This document shows, piece after piece, positions 20,227 through 20,902 of a DNA stretch of 20,902 nucleotides. Position numbers and translations under genes: made by a program. The notes under the pieces were generated by a model. That model saw nothing but the letters and a program-made list of their open reading frames with translations, did not search any database and had not been told where the DNA came from. The stretch covers positions 1-20,902 of the forward strand of contig QANT01000444.1 of the NCBI GenBank assembly GCA_003254885.1, given 5' to 3'. This DNA comes from Purshia tridentata (Eukaryota; Streptophyta; Magnoliopsida; Rosales; Rosaceae). Positions within the stretch are counted from its first letter, which is position 1. Each line of letters begins with the position of its first letter.

Positions 20227-20902
20227 GGAACGGAGAGGGAAATAAAATACGACTCATAATCAAAAGCCTGCTCCTATCTTAATAAATTTCTCAACTCACA
20301 GTCACAACAACACCATTTTTCCGTCTAATTAATGTAATTTCTCACTACTCAATCACTCAAAAAACAAAGAATAAAAGAAATTATCGTAAAAAGTTATGAA
20401 GATATTTTATTAATTAATGATACTTATCCCAAAAAAATTAGGGGGTTTTTTTAAAAAAAAGAAGTTCAAAACGGTATAGTTCATAATCGGCCAATCCACT
20501 TGCAATTTTTGCAATAATCGGCCGGTTCACATTGTTCATCGAGCACTCATAAATTGCCACTGTGTGTTTCTTACAGTAATAATCGTTGTTACTGTACGAC
20601 AGTATAAATTGCCATTGTGTGACAATGGTAATATGCTTATTTTTAAGTGATAGTTCCTTTTGGCTTTACCCTCATTCAAATGAAAGAAACTTTTTTTAAA
20701 ATGTAGGAATAATTAGAAATAGGTCCAATTTTAAAGGGTCATTCAGACTAAAACCATATACAAATTTAAATTAATAGTTAAATCCAATTTTTTAGACTGA
20801 CGTCCAAAAAATAGACCTTTTAAAATTTTGACTCATATTATTTATTAAAATTAAGTGGGGTATATTATATATAGATTTTAAAAGACTTTTATGGAGTTTA
20901 AA
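20227..20902. other. AT-rich upstream flank of the F-box gene
   Basis: No gene was found. The part nearest the F-box gene should hold its promoter and leader; a weak TATTTTATTT lies near 20240 on the minus strand. The rest is AT-rich with the two hairpins and the 18-bp repeat listed separately. Confidence 0.45.
20549..20628. repeat. Repeated 18-bp motif with two small hairpins
   Basis: The motif ataaattgccaytgtgtg occurs at 20549-20566 and 20604-20621, with one mismatch. Between them TACAGTAA (20572-20579) pairs with TTACTGTA (20589-20596) around a 9-nt loop. CCATTG (20612-20617) pairs with CAATGG (20623-20628) around a 5-nt loop. This could be a remnant of a small inverted-repeat element or chance. 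Confidence 0.5.

Overview
The window is nuclear DNA from a flowering plant, most probably a eudicot. It is AT-rich, its genes are split by many GT-AG introns, and its proteins are plant families: a plastid-type pyruvate, phosphate dikinase, an RF298/RF4-type RING ligase and an F-box/FBA protein. The species cannot be named from the sequence. Two single 'n' bases (16521 and 18690) show that it comes from a draft assembly.

Layout from left to right. 1-770 is AT-rich intergenic DNA with a short imperfect repeat at its left edge. 813-7436 (minus) is a complete pyruvate, phosphate dikinase (PPDK) gene; I resolved 20 coding exons giving 973 residues, with an untranslated leader and promoter out to about 8000. 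8000-9370 is intergenic with an orphan G-box island. 9439-13087 (minus) is a RING-finger E3 ligase with two coding exons (947 residues), a noncoding first exon near 13700 and an in-frame 27-bp minisatellite. 14936-15530 (plus) is a small three-exon gene for a 100-residue twin CX9C protein resembling the cytochrome c oxidase assembly factor COA4. From about 15870 to 18320 lie two tandem, decayed minus-strand copies of what looks like a methionine sulfoxide reductase B (MsrB) gene, separated by a poly-A-tailed stretch. 19026-20192 (minus) is an F-box protein with an F-box-associated domain. 20230-20902 is AT-rich flank with small hairpins.

The genes do not form an operon or pathway; they are independent plant genes. 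PPDK interconverts pyruvate, ATP and phosphate with PEP, AMP and pyrophosphate. The RING and F-box proteins are both predicted to act in ubiquitination but have unrelated partners. The COA4-like protein would act in the mitochondrial intermembrane space.

I see no sign of a wholly new system. The observations most worth checking are the shared-defect MsrB duplicates, the perfect 44-bp repeat on both sides of an 'n' (probably an unmerged contig overlap), the coding minisatellite in the RING gene, and the unresolved source of a cytosolic PPDK isoform.
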